Assembly (NCBI RefSeq): GCF_030997045.1
Contig: NZ_CP116899.1
Coordinates: forward strand, 1,364,001 to 1,428,000
Direction: 5' to 3'
DNA: 64,000 nt
Origin: Microbulbifer sp. TB1203
Lineage (GTDB): Bacteria > Pseudomonadota > Gammaproteobacteria > Pseudomonadales > Cellvibrionaceae
Part shown: positions 18,726 to 26,908 of the stretch, one piece after another
Position numbering within the stretch: position 1 is the stretch's first letter
Layout of the letters: each line of letters begins with the position of its first letter
Program-made: the position numbers and the translations under genes
The notes under the pieces: generated by a model
Told to the model about the DNA's origin: nothing
Database searches by the model: none
The model's input: only the letters and a program-made list of their open reading frames with translations

Positions 18726-19110
18726 TTCACGATCCTTGAATAGATATAGGGTCATCTGACAACCCGGCGGATTCCGGCCACAAACAGCAAAACAGCTCCC
18801 GCTGCTTTTTCCATCGGGAAAAAGCGCGAACTGTCGTTCTTCCAGTTAGTTGTTCTTCTTAATGGGAACGTTTTGTTCCGGGCGCAGCCGTCCAGCATCC
18901 ATCAGCTGCGGGGGCGGGATACGTCGCACGGGCGACATCGATGCCAAAATTGCGAGCGGACTATACAGAGGTGGCCAGGCCAATACCAGACGGCTGGCGC
19001 GGGATTCGTGATATATCACAGAAAACTGCGGTGCAGTTTTGTGATTGGCGCGAAAGCGGTTTTTTCGGATGTGCCCCGCGAGGCTGCGGGGCATAAACAG
19101 GAAGGGAATT
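18726..19110. other. Intergenic region between acrB-type gene and unknown operon
   Basis: No credible gene is seen here. The sequence holds a hairpin at 19017-19043 (arms CACAGAAAACTGC-like and GCAGTTTTGTG). It should contain the promoter of the unknown operon, but no clear promoter was identified. Confidence 0.4.
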
Positions 19111-19235
19111 GTAGGAGCGGCCCATGGCCGCGATCGAATTTGGCTGGACCAATTTGGGCGCCGAAGGCGCCCGCAGGGCATCATGGATGGCTCGAATCGG
19201 CGGCAAGCTCGATCGCGGCCATGGGCCGCTCCTAC
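19111..19235. repeat. REP-like inverted repeat, 'GTAGGAGCGG' family
   Basis: Arms 19111-19137 and 19209-19235 are perfect 27-bp reverse complements with a 71-base spacer. The right arm includes the stop codon of the RND permease gene. Related pairs occur at 41568-41640 and 47363-47435. Confidence 0.85.
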
Positions 19236-22200
19236 AGGGCTTCGGCGGCTTCCTCGCGGGGCAGTGCCGTATCACTGGTTTTCACCGCCACTTCTCCGGG
19301 CTGCCTGCGGCCAAACAGCTTCTGCACCACCACAAAAAACAGCGGGATAAAGAAAATCCCCAGCGATGTGCCCACGATCATGCCGCCCAACACCCCGGTG
19401 CCGATGGCGCGCTGGGCCCCGGAGCCGGCGCCGGAGGCGATGGCCAGGGGCAGTACGCCGAGACCAAACGCCAGCGACGTCATGATAATCGGCCGCAAGC
19501 GGTCGCGCACCGCCTGCATGGTGGCCTGCACCAGCTCCATACCGCTCTCCAGGTTCTGCTTGGCGAACTCCACGATCAGGATGGCGTTCTTGCTGGTCAG
19601 GCCCACGGTGGTGAGCATGGCCACCTGGAAATAGATATCCCGTTCCATGCCGCGCAGGTTGCTCGCCAGCACCGCGCCGAGAATCCCCAGCGGGGCCATC
19701 AGCAGTACCGAGGTGGGCACCGTCCAGCTCTCGTACAGCGCCGCCAGGCACAGGAAGACGACCAGCAGCGACAGTGCATACAGCAGCGGCGTCTGCGCGC
19801 CGGCGGCGCGCTCCTCATAGGACAGACCGGTCCACTCCATGCCGATTCCCTGCGGCAGGGTAGCCACCAGCCGCGTGACTTCTGCCATAGCCTCGCCGGA
19901 GCTGACGCCGGGCGCGGCCTGACCGTTGATCTGCATGGCCGCCACGCCGTTGTAGCGCTCCAGGCGCGGCGAACCGTACTTCCAGCGGTAGCTGGCAAAG
20001 CTGGACAGGGGCACCATCTCGCCCCGATCGTTGCGCACATACCAGAGGTTGAAGTCCTCCGGGTCCATGCGGTACTCGGCGTCCGCTTGCATGTAGACGC
20101 GCTTCACGCGGCCGCGATCGATAAAGTCGTCCACATACTGGCTGCCCCAGGCGGCGCTGAGGGTATTGTTGATGGCGCTCAGGGACACGCCCAGCGAAGC
20201 AGCCTTGGCGGTGTCGATATCCACCTGGAACTGGGGCGTATCCTCCTGGCCGTTGGGGCGCACATTGACCAGCAGCTCACTCTGTGCCGCGGCGCCGAGA
20301 AACTGGTTGCGGGCCGCCAGCAGCGCCTCGTGACCCAGGGCGCCGTTGTCCTTCAGGTAGAAGTTAAAGCCGTTGGAGGTGCCCAGTTCCATCACCGCCG
20401 GCGGCGCGAAGGCATAGGCAATGGCGTCCTTGATCTGCATCAGCGCGCCCATGCCGCGCATGGCGACGGCGCCGGCGCCTTGCGATTCCTCCTCGCGCTC
20501 ACTCCAGTCCTTCAGTTTGACGAAGACAATACCGGCATTCTGGCCGCTGCCGGCGAAACTGAAGCCCTGCACGGAGAAGACGGATGCCACCGTATCCTGT
20601 TCGTTGTTCAGGAAGTGGTCCTCCACCTTGTGGATGGACTCCATGGTACGCTCCTGGGTGGCGCCCACCGGCGCCTGCACCATGGAAAAGAGGACGCCCT
20701 GGTCCTCTTCCGGCAGGAAGGAACTGGGGGTGTGCAGGAACAACAGGCCCACGGCCGCGAACAGGGCGGCATAAATTGCCACGAAGCGGCCGCTGCGCGC
20801 CAGAATGCCGCGCACACCGCGCCGGTATTTCTCACTGCCCCGCTCAAAATTGCGATTGAACCAGCCGAAAAAGCCCCCCAGGAAACCGGAAGTGCCGTGC
20901 TCTCCGCCCTTTTTCACCGGCTTGAGCAGGGTCGCGCAGAGTGCCGGCGTCAACACAATGGCGGCCAGCACCGACAGCGCCATGGCCGATACGATGGTGA
21001 TGGAAAACTGCCGGTAGATGACGCCGGTGGAACCGCTCATAAACGCCATGGGCACAAACACTGCCGACAACACCACGCCGATACCCACCAGGGCGCCAGT
21101 GATCTGCTGCATCGACTTTTTCGTGGCCTCCTTCGGCGACAAGCCCTCTTCCGCCATCACCCGCTCGACGTTTTCCACCACCACGATGGCGTCGTCCACC
21201 AGCAGGCCGATGGCCAGTACCATGGCGAACATGGTCAGCATGTTCACGGAGTAACCCAGCGCCGCCAGTACGCCGAAGGTGCCGAGCAGCACCACCGGTA
21301 CGGCGATGGTGGGGATCAGGGTGGCACGGAGGTTCTGCAGGAACAGGAACATCACCAGGAACACCAGCACCACCGCCTCCATCAGCGTGTGAATCACGCC
21401 CTCGATGGAGATCTTGACGAAAGGCGTGGTGTCGAAGGGCACCACATATTTGAGCCCTGGGGGAAAGCTCGCCTCCAGTTCGTTCAACCTCGCCTTCACC
21501 GCCTCCGCCGTCTCCAGGGCGTTGGCGCCGCTGGCCAGGGAAATGGCCACACCGGTGGCGGGTTGGCGGTTGAAGCGGGTCAGGGTCGAATAATCCTCGG
21601 CGCCCAGCTCCACCCGGGCCACCTCCCCCAGGCGCAGCACCGAGCCGTCCGGATTGGCGCGCACCACGATATTGCGGAACTCCTCCGGCGTTTGCAGCCG
21701 CCCCTGGGAATTGACCGACGCGTTGAGCTGCTGCCCCGGCACCGCCGGCGTACCGCCGAGACTGCCCACGGCCACCTGTGCATTCTGCGCCCGCACCGCC
21801 GCGGAGATATCCGCCGGTGTGAGGCTGTAGGTCTTCAGCTTGTTGGGGTCCAGCCAGATACGCATGGCGTACTTGGAACCGAACACCTGCACATTGCCCA
21901 CGCCCTGTACCCGGCTGATCTGGTCCACCAGGCTGGAGGTGACATAGTCGGAGATATCCGTCTTGGACATGCTGCCGTCCGAGGATACAAAGCCGGCCAC
22001 CAGCAGGAAGCCGCTGCGCGACTTGCTGACGTTGACCCCCTGGCGCTGCACCTCCTGCGGCAACAGCGGCATCGCCAGTTGCAGCTTATTCTGCACCTGC
22101 ACCTGGGCGGTGTCCGCGTCGGTGTCGCTGGAGAAATTGAGGGTGATCGAGGCGGAGCCATTGGCCTGGCTGGTGGCGGACATGTACAGGAGGCCGTCGA

Positions 22201-22414
22201 GCCCCTTCATGTTTTCCTCGATTATCTGGGTAACCGAACCCTCAACCACTTGCGCCGAGGCGCCGGGATAATGGGCGTTGACGGTCACTGCGGGCGGCGC
22301 GATATTCGGATATTGCTCGATCGCCAACTGGGTGATCGCCAGGCCGCCGCCGACCATGACCATGATCGCGATCACCCAGGCAAAGATTGGGCGGTTGATA
22401 AAGAAACTTGCCAC
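19232..22414 (-). CDS. acrB: AcrB/MexB-type RND multidrug efflux permease
   Basis: A 1060-residue protein of normal HAE1-RND length. It starts MASFFINRPIFAWVIAI, as in AcrB/MexB. Visible features are the two large periplasmic loops, the TM4 proton-relay motif GLLVDDAIVVVEN and the second-half motif GLTSKNAILIVEFA. It is the inner-membrane proton-driven pump that exports drugs, dyes or solvents through a tripartite complex. It starts 12 bp after the adaptor gene, so the two are an operon. No outer-membrane factor is encoded here. Likely repressed by the TetR-type regulator at 24491. Confidence 0.95.
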   Translation of the reverse strand: MASFFINRPIFAWVIAIMVMVGGGLAITQLAIEQYPNIAPPAVTVNAHYPGASAQVVEGSVTQIIEENMKGLDGLLYMSATSQANGSASITLNFSSDTDADTAQVQVQNKLQLAMPLLPQEVQRQGVNVSKSRSGFLLVAGFVSSDGSMSKTDISDYVTSSLVDQISRVQGVGNVQVFGSKYAMRIWLDPNKLKTYSLTPADISAAVRAQNAQVAVGSLGGTPAVPGQQLNASVNSQGRLQTPEEFRNIVVRANPDGSVLRLGEVARVELGAEDYSTLTRFNRQPATGVAISLASGANALETAEAVKARLNELEASFPPGLKYVVPFDTTPFVKISIEGVIHTLMEAVVLVFLVMFLFLQNLRATLIPTIAVPVVLLGTFGVLAALGYSVNMLTMFAMVLAIGLLVDDAIVVVENVERVMAEEGLSPKEATKKSMQQITGALVGIGVVLSAVFVPMAFMSGSTGVIYRQFSITIVSAMALSVLAAIVLTPALCATLLKPVKKGGEHGTSGFLGGFFGWFNRNFERGSEKYRRGVRGILARSGRFVAIYAALFAAVGLLFLHTPSSFLPEEDQGVLFSMVQAPVGATQERTMESIHKVEDHFLNNEQDTVASVFSVQGFSFAGSGQNAGIVFVKLKDWSEREEESQGAGAVAMRGMGALMQIKDAIAYAFAPPAVMELGTSNGFNFYLKDNGALGHEALLAARNQFLGAAAQSELLVNVRPNGQEDTPQFQVDIDTAKAASLGVSLSAINNTLSAAWGSQYVDDFIDRGRVKRVYMQADAEYRMDPEDFNLWYVRNDRGEMVPLSSFASYRWKYGSPRLERYNGVAAMQINGQAAPGVSSGEAMAEVTRLVATLPQGIGMEWTGLSYEERAAGAQTPLLYALSLLVVFLCLAALYESWTVPTSVLLMAPLGILGAVLASNLRGMERDIYFQVAMLTTVGLTSKNAILIVEFAKQNLESGMELVQATMQAVRDRLRPIIMTSLAFGLGVLPLAIASGAGSGAQRAIGTGVLGGMIVGTSLGIFFIPLFFVVVQKLFGRRQPGEVAVKTSDTALPREEAAEAL

Positions 22415-22426
22415 TGCCGGACCTCC

Positions 22427-23632
22427 TTACGACTCTTGCGCGGTCGGCGCCTGGACTTCTTCGGGCTGGTCCTCGCCGACGGTGGCCTCGACACCCCCGG
22501 GCGTCGCGGGCGGCTGTGCCTCGGCGGCCTGTACCGGCACGCCCGGGCGTACCTTCTGCAGACCCTCGACGATGACCCTGTCACCGGCCTCGAGGCCACT
22601 CTCCACCAGCCATTTGTCGCCGATGGTGCGGCTTACCTGCACCGAGCGCTGGGCCACTGTGCCCTCGCCGGTCACGACCATGGCCGAGGTGCTGCCCTTG
22701 GGATCCCGGGCGATGCCCTGCTGGGGCACCAGGATCGCGTTCTCGCGCACGCCGCGGCCCACCACCGCGCGCACGTACATGCCCGGCAGCAGCAGGTGCT
22801 CCGGGTTGGGCACCACTACCCGCAGCAGCACGCTGCCGGTGGAGGGGTCCACGCTGGCCTCGGCAAATTCCAGTTTGCCCTTGTGTTCGTAGGTGCTGCC
22901 GTCCTCCAGCAGGATGCTCACCGGCAGGTCGCCGGAGTTTTCCAGGGTGCCGGCATCCAGGGCCTTGCGCAGGCTCAGCAGTTCACTGGCGGACTGGGTC
23001 AGGTCCACATAAATGGGGTCCAGTTGCTGCACCGTGGCCAGTGCGGCGGACTGGTTGGCGGTGACCAGGGCGCCCTGGGTCACCGCGGACTTGCCGATGC
23101 GCCCGCCGATGGGCGCGCTGATACGGGCGTAGTCCAGTTGAATACGGGCCTGTTGCACCGCCGCCTTGGCCCTGGCCACTTCGGCTTCCGCCTTCTGCAG
23201 GGTCGCCTGGGCGCTATCGTTCTCCTGTTTGCTCACTGCGCCGGTATTCACCAGTTTCGCGATGCGCTCGGCATTCAGGCGAGCCTCGTTCAATGTCGCG
23301 CGGGCGCTCTGCAGGCTGGCTTTGGCGCTGTCGACATCGGCGCGATAGATGGCGTCGTCCAGTTGATAAAGGGGCTGTCCCGCCTCCACCAGGCCACCCT
23401 CGCGGAACAACTGCTGTCCGATGATGCCGTTCACCTGGGGACGCACCTCGGCCACCTTGTAGGGGTTGGTTCGGCCGGGCAGTTCCCGTGTCAGGGTCAC
23501 CGGCTCCGACTTGAGGGTCACAACAGTTACCTGTGGTGCCATCGGTGGCGGAGCAGCGGATTCCTCTCCACAGGCAGCGAGCAGTACAGATGCCAATAGC
23601 ACACTACTAACGAACGCTTTCTTTTTGAGCAT
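22427..23632 (-). CDS. acrA: AcrA/MexA-type RND efflux periplasmic adaptor lipoprotein
   Basis: A 401-residue protein from ATG 23632, chosen because it follows GAGGTAGTC and begins a lipoprotein signal (MLKKKAFVSSVLLASVLLAAC) with lipobox LAAC. The order is barrel-sandwich (NPYKVAEVRPQVNGIIGQQL), alpha-hairpin, second lipoyl half (ISAPIGGRIG) and beta-barrel. The tail is Pro/Glu-rich. It bridges the permease and an outer-membrane channel, and is the first gene of the pump operon. Confidence 0.95.
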   Translation of the reverse strand: MLKKKAFVSSVLLASVLLAACGEESAAPPPMAPQVTVVTLKSEPVTLTRELPGRTNPYKVAEVRPQVNGIIGQQLFREGGLVEAGQPLYQLDDAIYRADVDSAKASLQSARATLNEARLNAERIAKLVNTGAVSKQENDSAQATLQKAEAEVARAKAAVQQARIQLDYARISAPIGGRIGKSAVTQGALVTANQSAALATVQQLDPIYVDLTQSASELLSLRKALDAGTLENSGDLPVSILLEDGSTYEHKGKLEFAEASVDPSTGSVLLRVVVPNPEHLLLPGMYVRAVVGRGVRENAILVPQQGIARDPKGSTSAMVVTGEGTVAQRSVQVSRTIGDKWLVESGLEAGDRVIVEGLQKVRPGVPVQAAEAQPPATPGGVEATVGEDQPEEVQAPTAQES

Positions 23633-23732
23633 GACTACCTCGGTAAAGGCCCGCCTTCCGGGCGGGCCGCACTTAAGCAAAGGTTGCACGGACAGACAGC
23701 TCTGTCCTGTTTTGATGGATTGAACGGATTCT

Positions 23733-23780
23733 ATATTCATGCATAAATGAATATCAAGTATTTATTCACCCGTGAATATG
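23733..23780. promoter_or_regulatory. Palindromic operator/promoter region of the RND pump operon
   Basis: Two dyads are visible: ATATTCAT-6-ATGAATAT at 23733-23754 and TATTTATTCACCCGTGAATA at 23759-23778. The second is nearly repeated in front of the TetR-type gene (24411-24440), as expected for a shared repressor site. Confidence 0.55.
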
Positions 23781-23920
23781 GACTAGGATGTGCCTACTCC
23801 GATGCAGGAGGACGGTCCCACCGCCCAAATCTTGTAGTAGTCGCTATTAACGGCGCCAAATCTACCGACTTCAATTGAAAGTCGGCCAGTAGCCGGGTAT
23901 CCGAGGCCAACGGAGCAATT

Positions 23921-23990
23921 GAGAAGTACCCGGAAGCCAGAGAGGCCGCGAGCGCATCCTGGACGCGCCGCCGACGGGGCGCCGTCTATT
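23921..23990 (+). pseudogene. Decayed copy of the start of the tetR-type regulator
   Basis: The stretch AGAAGTACCCGGA, then GCGAGCGCATCCTGGACGC and GGCGCCGTCTA, matches in order the leader and first helix-turn-helix codons of the intact regulator at 24475-24640, with internal deletions. It follows its own copy of the operator. This suggests the regulator's 5' region was duplicated and then lost here. No open frame remains. Confidence 0.5.
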
Positions 23991-23999
23991 GCCCTGTGA

Positions 24000-24338
24000 C
24001 TAAGGCAACTTAAATACGCACTCTGCCTTCACCCACTTCTCCCCTTTTTTGGCCCAGGGCAGCGGTTTTTGGAACTGCGCCATTAATGCTTCCCATTTCT
24101 GTACTGTAGGATCGGCTGCATCCATTTCAGCTTTTTGCCGGAAAGAAAAGTTTTCGTTTACCTCTATGATCATTGTCAACCGGTTACCCAGCAGGTAGAT
24201 CTCCATATCCTCTATGCCAGAACCCTTTATGCTTTGAATGATTTCCGGCCATACCCCCTGATGATACTTTTTATATTCCTCGATAAGCGCAGGATCATCT
24301 TCGAGGTCGAGCAGTAGGCAATATCTTTGTGTTTTCAT
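24000..24338 (-). CDS. L-rhamnose/L-fucose mutarotase-type protein
   Basis: A 112-residue protein of the RhaM-like family (PF05336). It begins MKTQRYCLLLDLEDD and has the family pattern EEYKKYHQGVWPEI, IYLLGNRLTMIIEV and KWEALM. The enzyme interconverts alpha and beta anomers of L-sugars. The start at ATG 24338 fits the family N terminus; an upstream ATG at 24368 adds ten residues. It is a single gene inserted between the pump operon and its regulator, with no sugar catabolism genes nearby. It is flanked on both sides by the duplicated regulator leader, suggesting insertion by recombination. Confidence 0.85.
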   Translation of the reverse strand: MKTQRYCLLLDLEDDPALIEEYKKYHQGVWPEIIQSIKGSGIEDMEIYLLGNRLTMIIEVNENFSFRQKAEMDAADPTVQKWEALMAQFQKPLPWAKKGEKWVKAECVFKLP

Positions 24339-24410
24339 TTTTTTTGTAACGGCTTGTAGTGATCGCATTGTAATTCAAGGAGCGACAGGTGTGGTTATTC
24401 CAACTCCAAA

Positions 24411-24440
24411 GTATTTATTCACGCATGAATATGAATTAGG
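24411..24440. promoter_or_regulatory. Palindromic operator upstream of tetR-type regulator
   Basis: TATTTATTCACGCATGAATA followed by TGAATTAGGAT parallels the element upstream of acrA. It is 50 bp before the regulator start, consistent with autoregulation. Confidence 0.5.
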
Positions 24441-24490
24441 ATACACACCAATATCATCGCACCGCACAGAAGTACCCGGAGCCCAGCCAA

Positions 24491-25150
24491 ATGGCCAGAC
24501 GCAGAAAAGAGGAAGCCAGGGAAACCCGCGAGCGTATCCTGGACGCCGCCATCACCGTGTTTCACGAGCACGGGGTCGCCCGCCCTTCCCTGACCGAAAT
24601 CGCCGAACTCGCGGGCGTCACCCGCGGCGCCGTCTACGGCCATTTCCGCAACAAGGCGGACCTCTTCTCAGCGCTCACCGAGCGGGTGCAATTCCCCGGC
24701 GAGAAACTCTGTGAATGCACCACCGAAGACGTAAATCGAGATCCCTTGGGTGTGCTGCGCAGCCTCTGGCTGTGGCTGTTCCGGGAAGTATCCCGCAACC
24801 GCCAGTGGCAACTGATCCTGGAAATTGTCTTCCACCGCTGCGAACTGGTGACCGAGAGTGGAGAGATCCACCAGCGCCTGATCAAGGGCCACGCCGAGGG
24901 TGTTGAACGGGTACGCGAACTGATTACCGCGGCGGTCGCCAGGGGCCAGCTTCCCGCCGACCTGGATATCGAAGTGGTTGTGCCCATGCTGCACGGCGCG
25001 CTGGTGGGGGTACTGGAGGACTGGCTGCTGCAGCCGCAGATCGGCGATCTGGCGGAGCTGGGGGAACGTTATATGGACGCGCTGATCGATATGGTGCGCC
25101 TCTCGCCCACATTGCGCAGGCGGGATTCCCGACAATTACTGGATTCGTAG
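24491..25150 (+). CDS. TetR/AcrR-type repressor of the RND pump
   Basis: A 219-residue protein. The N-terminal TetR DNA-binding domain has TRERILDAAITVFHEHGV, LTEIAELAGVTRGAVYGHF and KADLFSAL, very close to AcrR/TtgR. The C-terminal part is the ligand-binding helical domain. It points away from the acrAB-type operon and probably represses that operon and itself through the matching dyads at 23759 and 24411. Its stop codon lies inside a palindromic repeat that probably ends transcription. Confidence 0.93.
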   Translation: MARRRKEEARETRERILDAAITVFHEHGVARPSLTEIAELAGVTRGAVYGHFRNKADLFSALTERVQFPGEKLCECTTEDVNRDPLGVLRSLWLWLFREVSRNRQWQLILEIVFHRCELVTESGEIHQRLIKGHAEGVERVRELITAAVARGQLPADLDIEVVVPMLHGALVGVLEDWLLQPQIGDLAELGERYMDALIDMVRLSPTLRRRDSRQLLDS

Positions 25151-25194
25151 GATGGGCACAAATCGGCAGGATTGCCGATTTGTGCCCATCCTAC
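25147..25194. repeat. Perfect palindrome, 'GTAGGATGGGC' family
   Basis: The arms are GTAGGATGGGCACAAATCGG and its reverse complement around a short loop. It overlaps the regulator stop codon and belongs to the same intergenic family as 15369-15442. Confidence 0.85.
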
Positions 25195-25213
25195 AGATCT
25201 ACGACGCATTGTC

Positions 25214-25278
25214 GTCGTTCCGGCGCAGGCCGGAACCCAGGTGCCACTGGGCTGGATACCGGCCTGCGCCGGCATGAC
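25214..25278. repeat. Inverted repeat of the 'GTCGTTCCGGCG ... CGCCGGCATGAC' type
   Basis: The arms read GTCGTTCCGGCGCAGGCCGG and CCGGCCTGCGCCGGCATGAC, with inner CCCAG/CTGGG. Similar intergenic palindromes are widespread in proteobacteria. Confidence 0.75.
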
Positions 25279-25300
25279 CAAAGCTTGATTTGGAACAGGG

Positions 25301-25590
25301 TATCTAGTGTGGTGTAAGGTACTAAATGCGGTTATCAGAGCCCCCCAAAATGTTCACAGGAAGGCGCCGCTCGCAGGGAATGGCTCGCCCTTTTCAAGAG
25401 CGGCAACGCGGCTGTGGGCCCTCTCTATTGGTGAAGAGGGGGGGCTCCCTTCGGGCGGGCCGCTAAGCAGCCATCTGCGGCGTTGCATTTGCTTGACGTA
25501 GAGCAACTACGCCAGCGCAAATGCGCCTTGCATCTGGCCGCTTAGCGGCCCGCTGATATCCGCATTTAGTACCTTACACCACACTAGGTA
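25301..25590. mobile_element. MITE-like element with 28-bp perfect terminal inverted repeats
   Basis: Ends 25304-25331 (CTAGTGTGGTGTAAGGTACT then AAATGCGG) and 25560-25587 are exact reverse complements, and similarity continues about ten bases inward. The 228-bp interior has no gene but carries a nested stem (GCGGGCCGCTAAGC near 25458 and GCTTAGCGGCCCGC near 25539). The short length, lack of coding capacity and long terminal repeats suit a non-autonomous transposable element. Confidence 0.6.
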
Positions 25591-25620
25591 CTGGCCGCCG
25601 GTACCACAGGACGCTGCTGG

Positions 25621-26676
25621 TCAGCCGACTAATCCCAACAGCAGGAAAACCCCCAGCAACAGCGCCACACCCGCCACCATACTGCCGGTCAGCCAGTTCT
25701 GCGCCAGGATGCCACCGGCCCTCTGCTGGGCGCTGACGCTATCCAGTAGCCGCTCGACGGCTTTGACCGCGCCACCGCGCAGCTGCGCATCGACACGAAA
25801 AGCCCCGGCCACTGCACGACGGACGGCGTCCGGCAGCAGTCGCCGGTACAGCCAGTCCACATCCAGGTTCACCGACGGCAGCTCCGGCGGATACAACCGG
25901 CGCAGGTTCAGCCACACGAACGCCAGCGCCGAGAAGAACAGCAGTTGCAGCTGGGTCAGCACATGGGTGACATCGTAGGGGCTGTAGGACACTTCATGGG
26001 GCAGCAGCTGGTACAGCGCCTGCGGGTAGATGCCCACCGCCAGGCACAGGACCGCGGCGATGCTCATGGCCACCAGCATATTGATCGGCGGCTCCTGGGC
26101 GCGGATGCCGGAATCGTGGGCGAAGAAGGCGAAATAGGGAATCTTGATCCCCGCGTGGTGGAAGACCCCTGCCGCGGAGAAGAGCAGGAGGAGCCACACC
26201 CAGTCGTAGCCCTCCGCGATCGCCGCGCTCATCACCAGTGACTTGCTGACAAAACCGCTGAACAGCGGGAAGGCGGAAATCGACGCGGCGCCGACGATGC
26301 ACAGCACCGTGGTCTTGGGCATGGTTTTATACAGCCCGCCCAGTTCCGAACCGTTGATTTTCCCGGTGACGTGCAGCACCGCCCCCATGGACATAAACAG
26401 CAGCCCCTTGAAAATCACATCATTGAACGCGTGGGCCACCGCGCCGTTGATCGCCAGCGCAGTGCCGATACCGATACCCACCACCATAAAACCCAGCTGG
26501 TTGATCAGGCTGTAGGCCAACACCCGGCGCAGGTCGTTCTCGATCACCGCGAAGAAAATCGGGAAGCAGGCCATGGTCGCGCCGATATAAACCAGCAACT
26601 CGGTCCCCGGATAGGATCGCGCCAGTGCATAGACCGCCACCTTGGTGGTAGACGCCACCGCCATTCCCCTCTCCAC
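25621..26676 (-). pseudogene. 5'-truncated proton antiporter/NADH dehydrogenase-like subunit (MrpD/ND5 family)
   Basis: A 351-codon frame encodes the C-terminal part of a proton-conducting membrane subunit. It contains TTKVAVYALARSYPGTELLV, ENDLRRVLAYSLINQLGFMV, HAFNDVIFKGLLFMSMGAVL and FPLFSGFVSKS, and many membrane helices. Family members are about 500 residues, so roughly the first 200 or more, with several helices, are missing. Homology begins only around residue 9 (base 26652), exactly where a divergent response-regulator fragment begins. No partner Mrp genes are present. It is probably non-functional. Confidence 0.75.
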
Positions 26677-26908
26677 CAGCGAGACCGAATTGCTGCTGGC
26701 ATTCGTGCAAAACCCGCAGAATCCCCTCTCCCGCGACCGGCTGCTGGACCTGACAAAGGGCAGGAACAGCTATCCCTTCGACCGCAGCATCGACTCCCAC
26801 GTAAGCCGCCTGCGGCGCAAACTGGGAGATGACGCCAAAAAGCCGGAAATCATAAAGACCGCCTGGGGCACCGGCTATATATTCACCTACCCGGTGGAGA
26901 CGATGTGA
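26642..26908 (+). pseudogene. 5'-truncated OmpR-type response regulator (DNA-binding domain only)
   Basis: An 88-codon frame. From residue 8 it is an OmpR/PhoB winged-helix effector domain: STSETELLLAFVQNP, SRDRLLDLTKG, RSIDSHVSRLRRKLGDD and KTAWGTGYIF. The whole phospho-receiver domain is missing. The stop overlaps the GTG start of the sensor kinase, so this was the regulator of that kinase. The break coincides with the truncated antiporter gene. A stand-alone DNA-binding stub could still be made if translated, but it could not be phosphorylated. Confidence 0.75.

Noticed and set aside
19124..23599. A 1491-codon plus-strand frame opposite the RND pump genes
   Set aside because: It is His/Gln/Gly-rich nonsense with no domain, fully antisense to well-conserved acrB and acrA.
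25440..25560. Possible integron attC-like site inside the MITE-like element
   Set aside because: There is an imperfect palindrome, but no GTTRRRY/RYYYAAC core sites and no integrase; the exact terminal inverted repeats explain it better.
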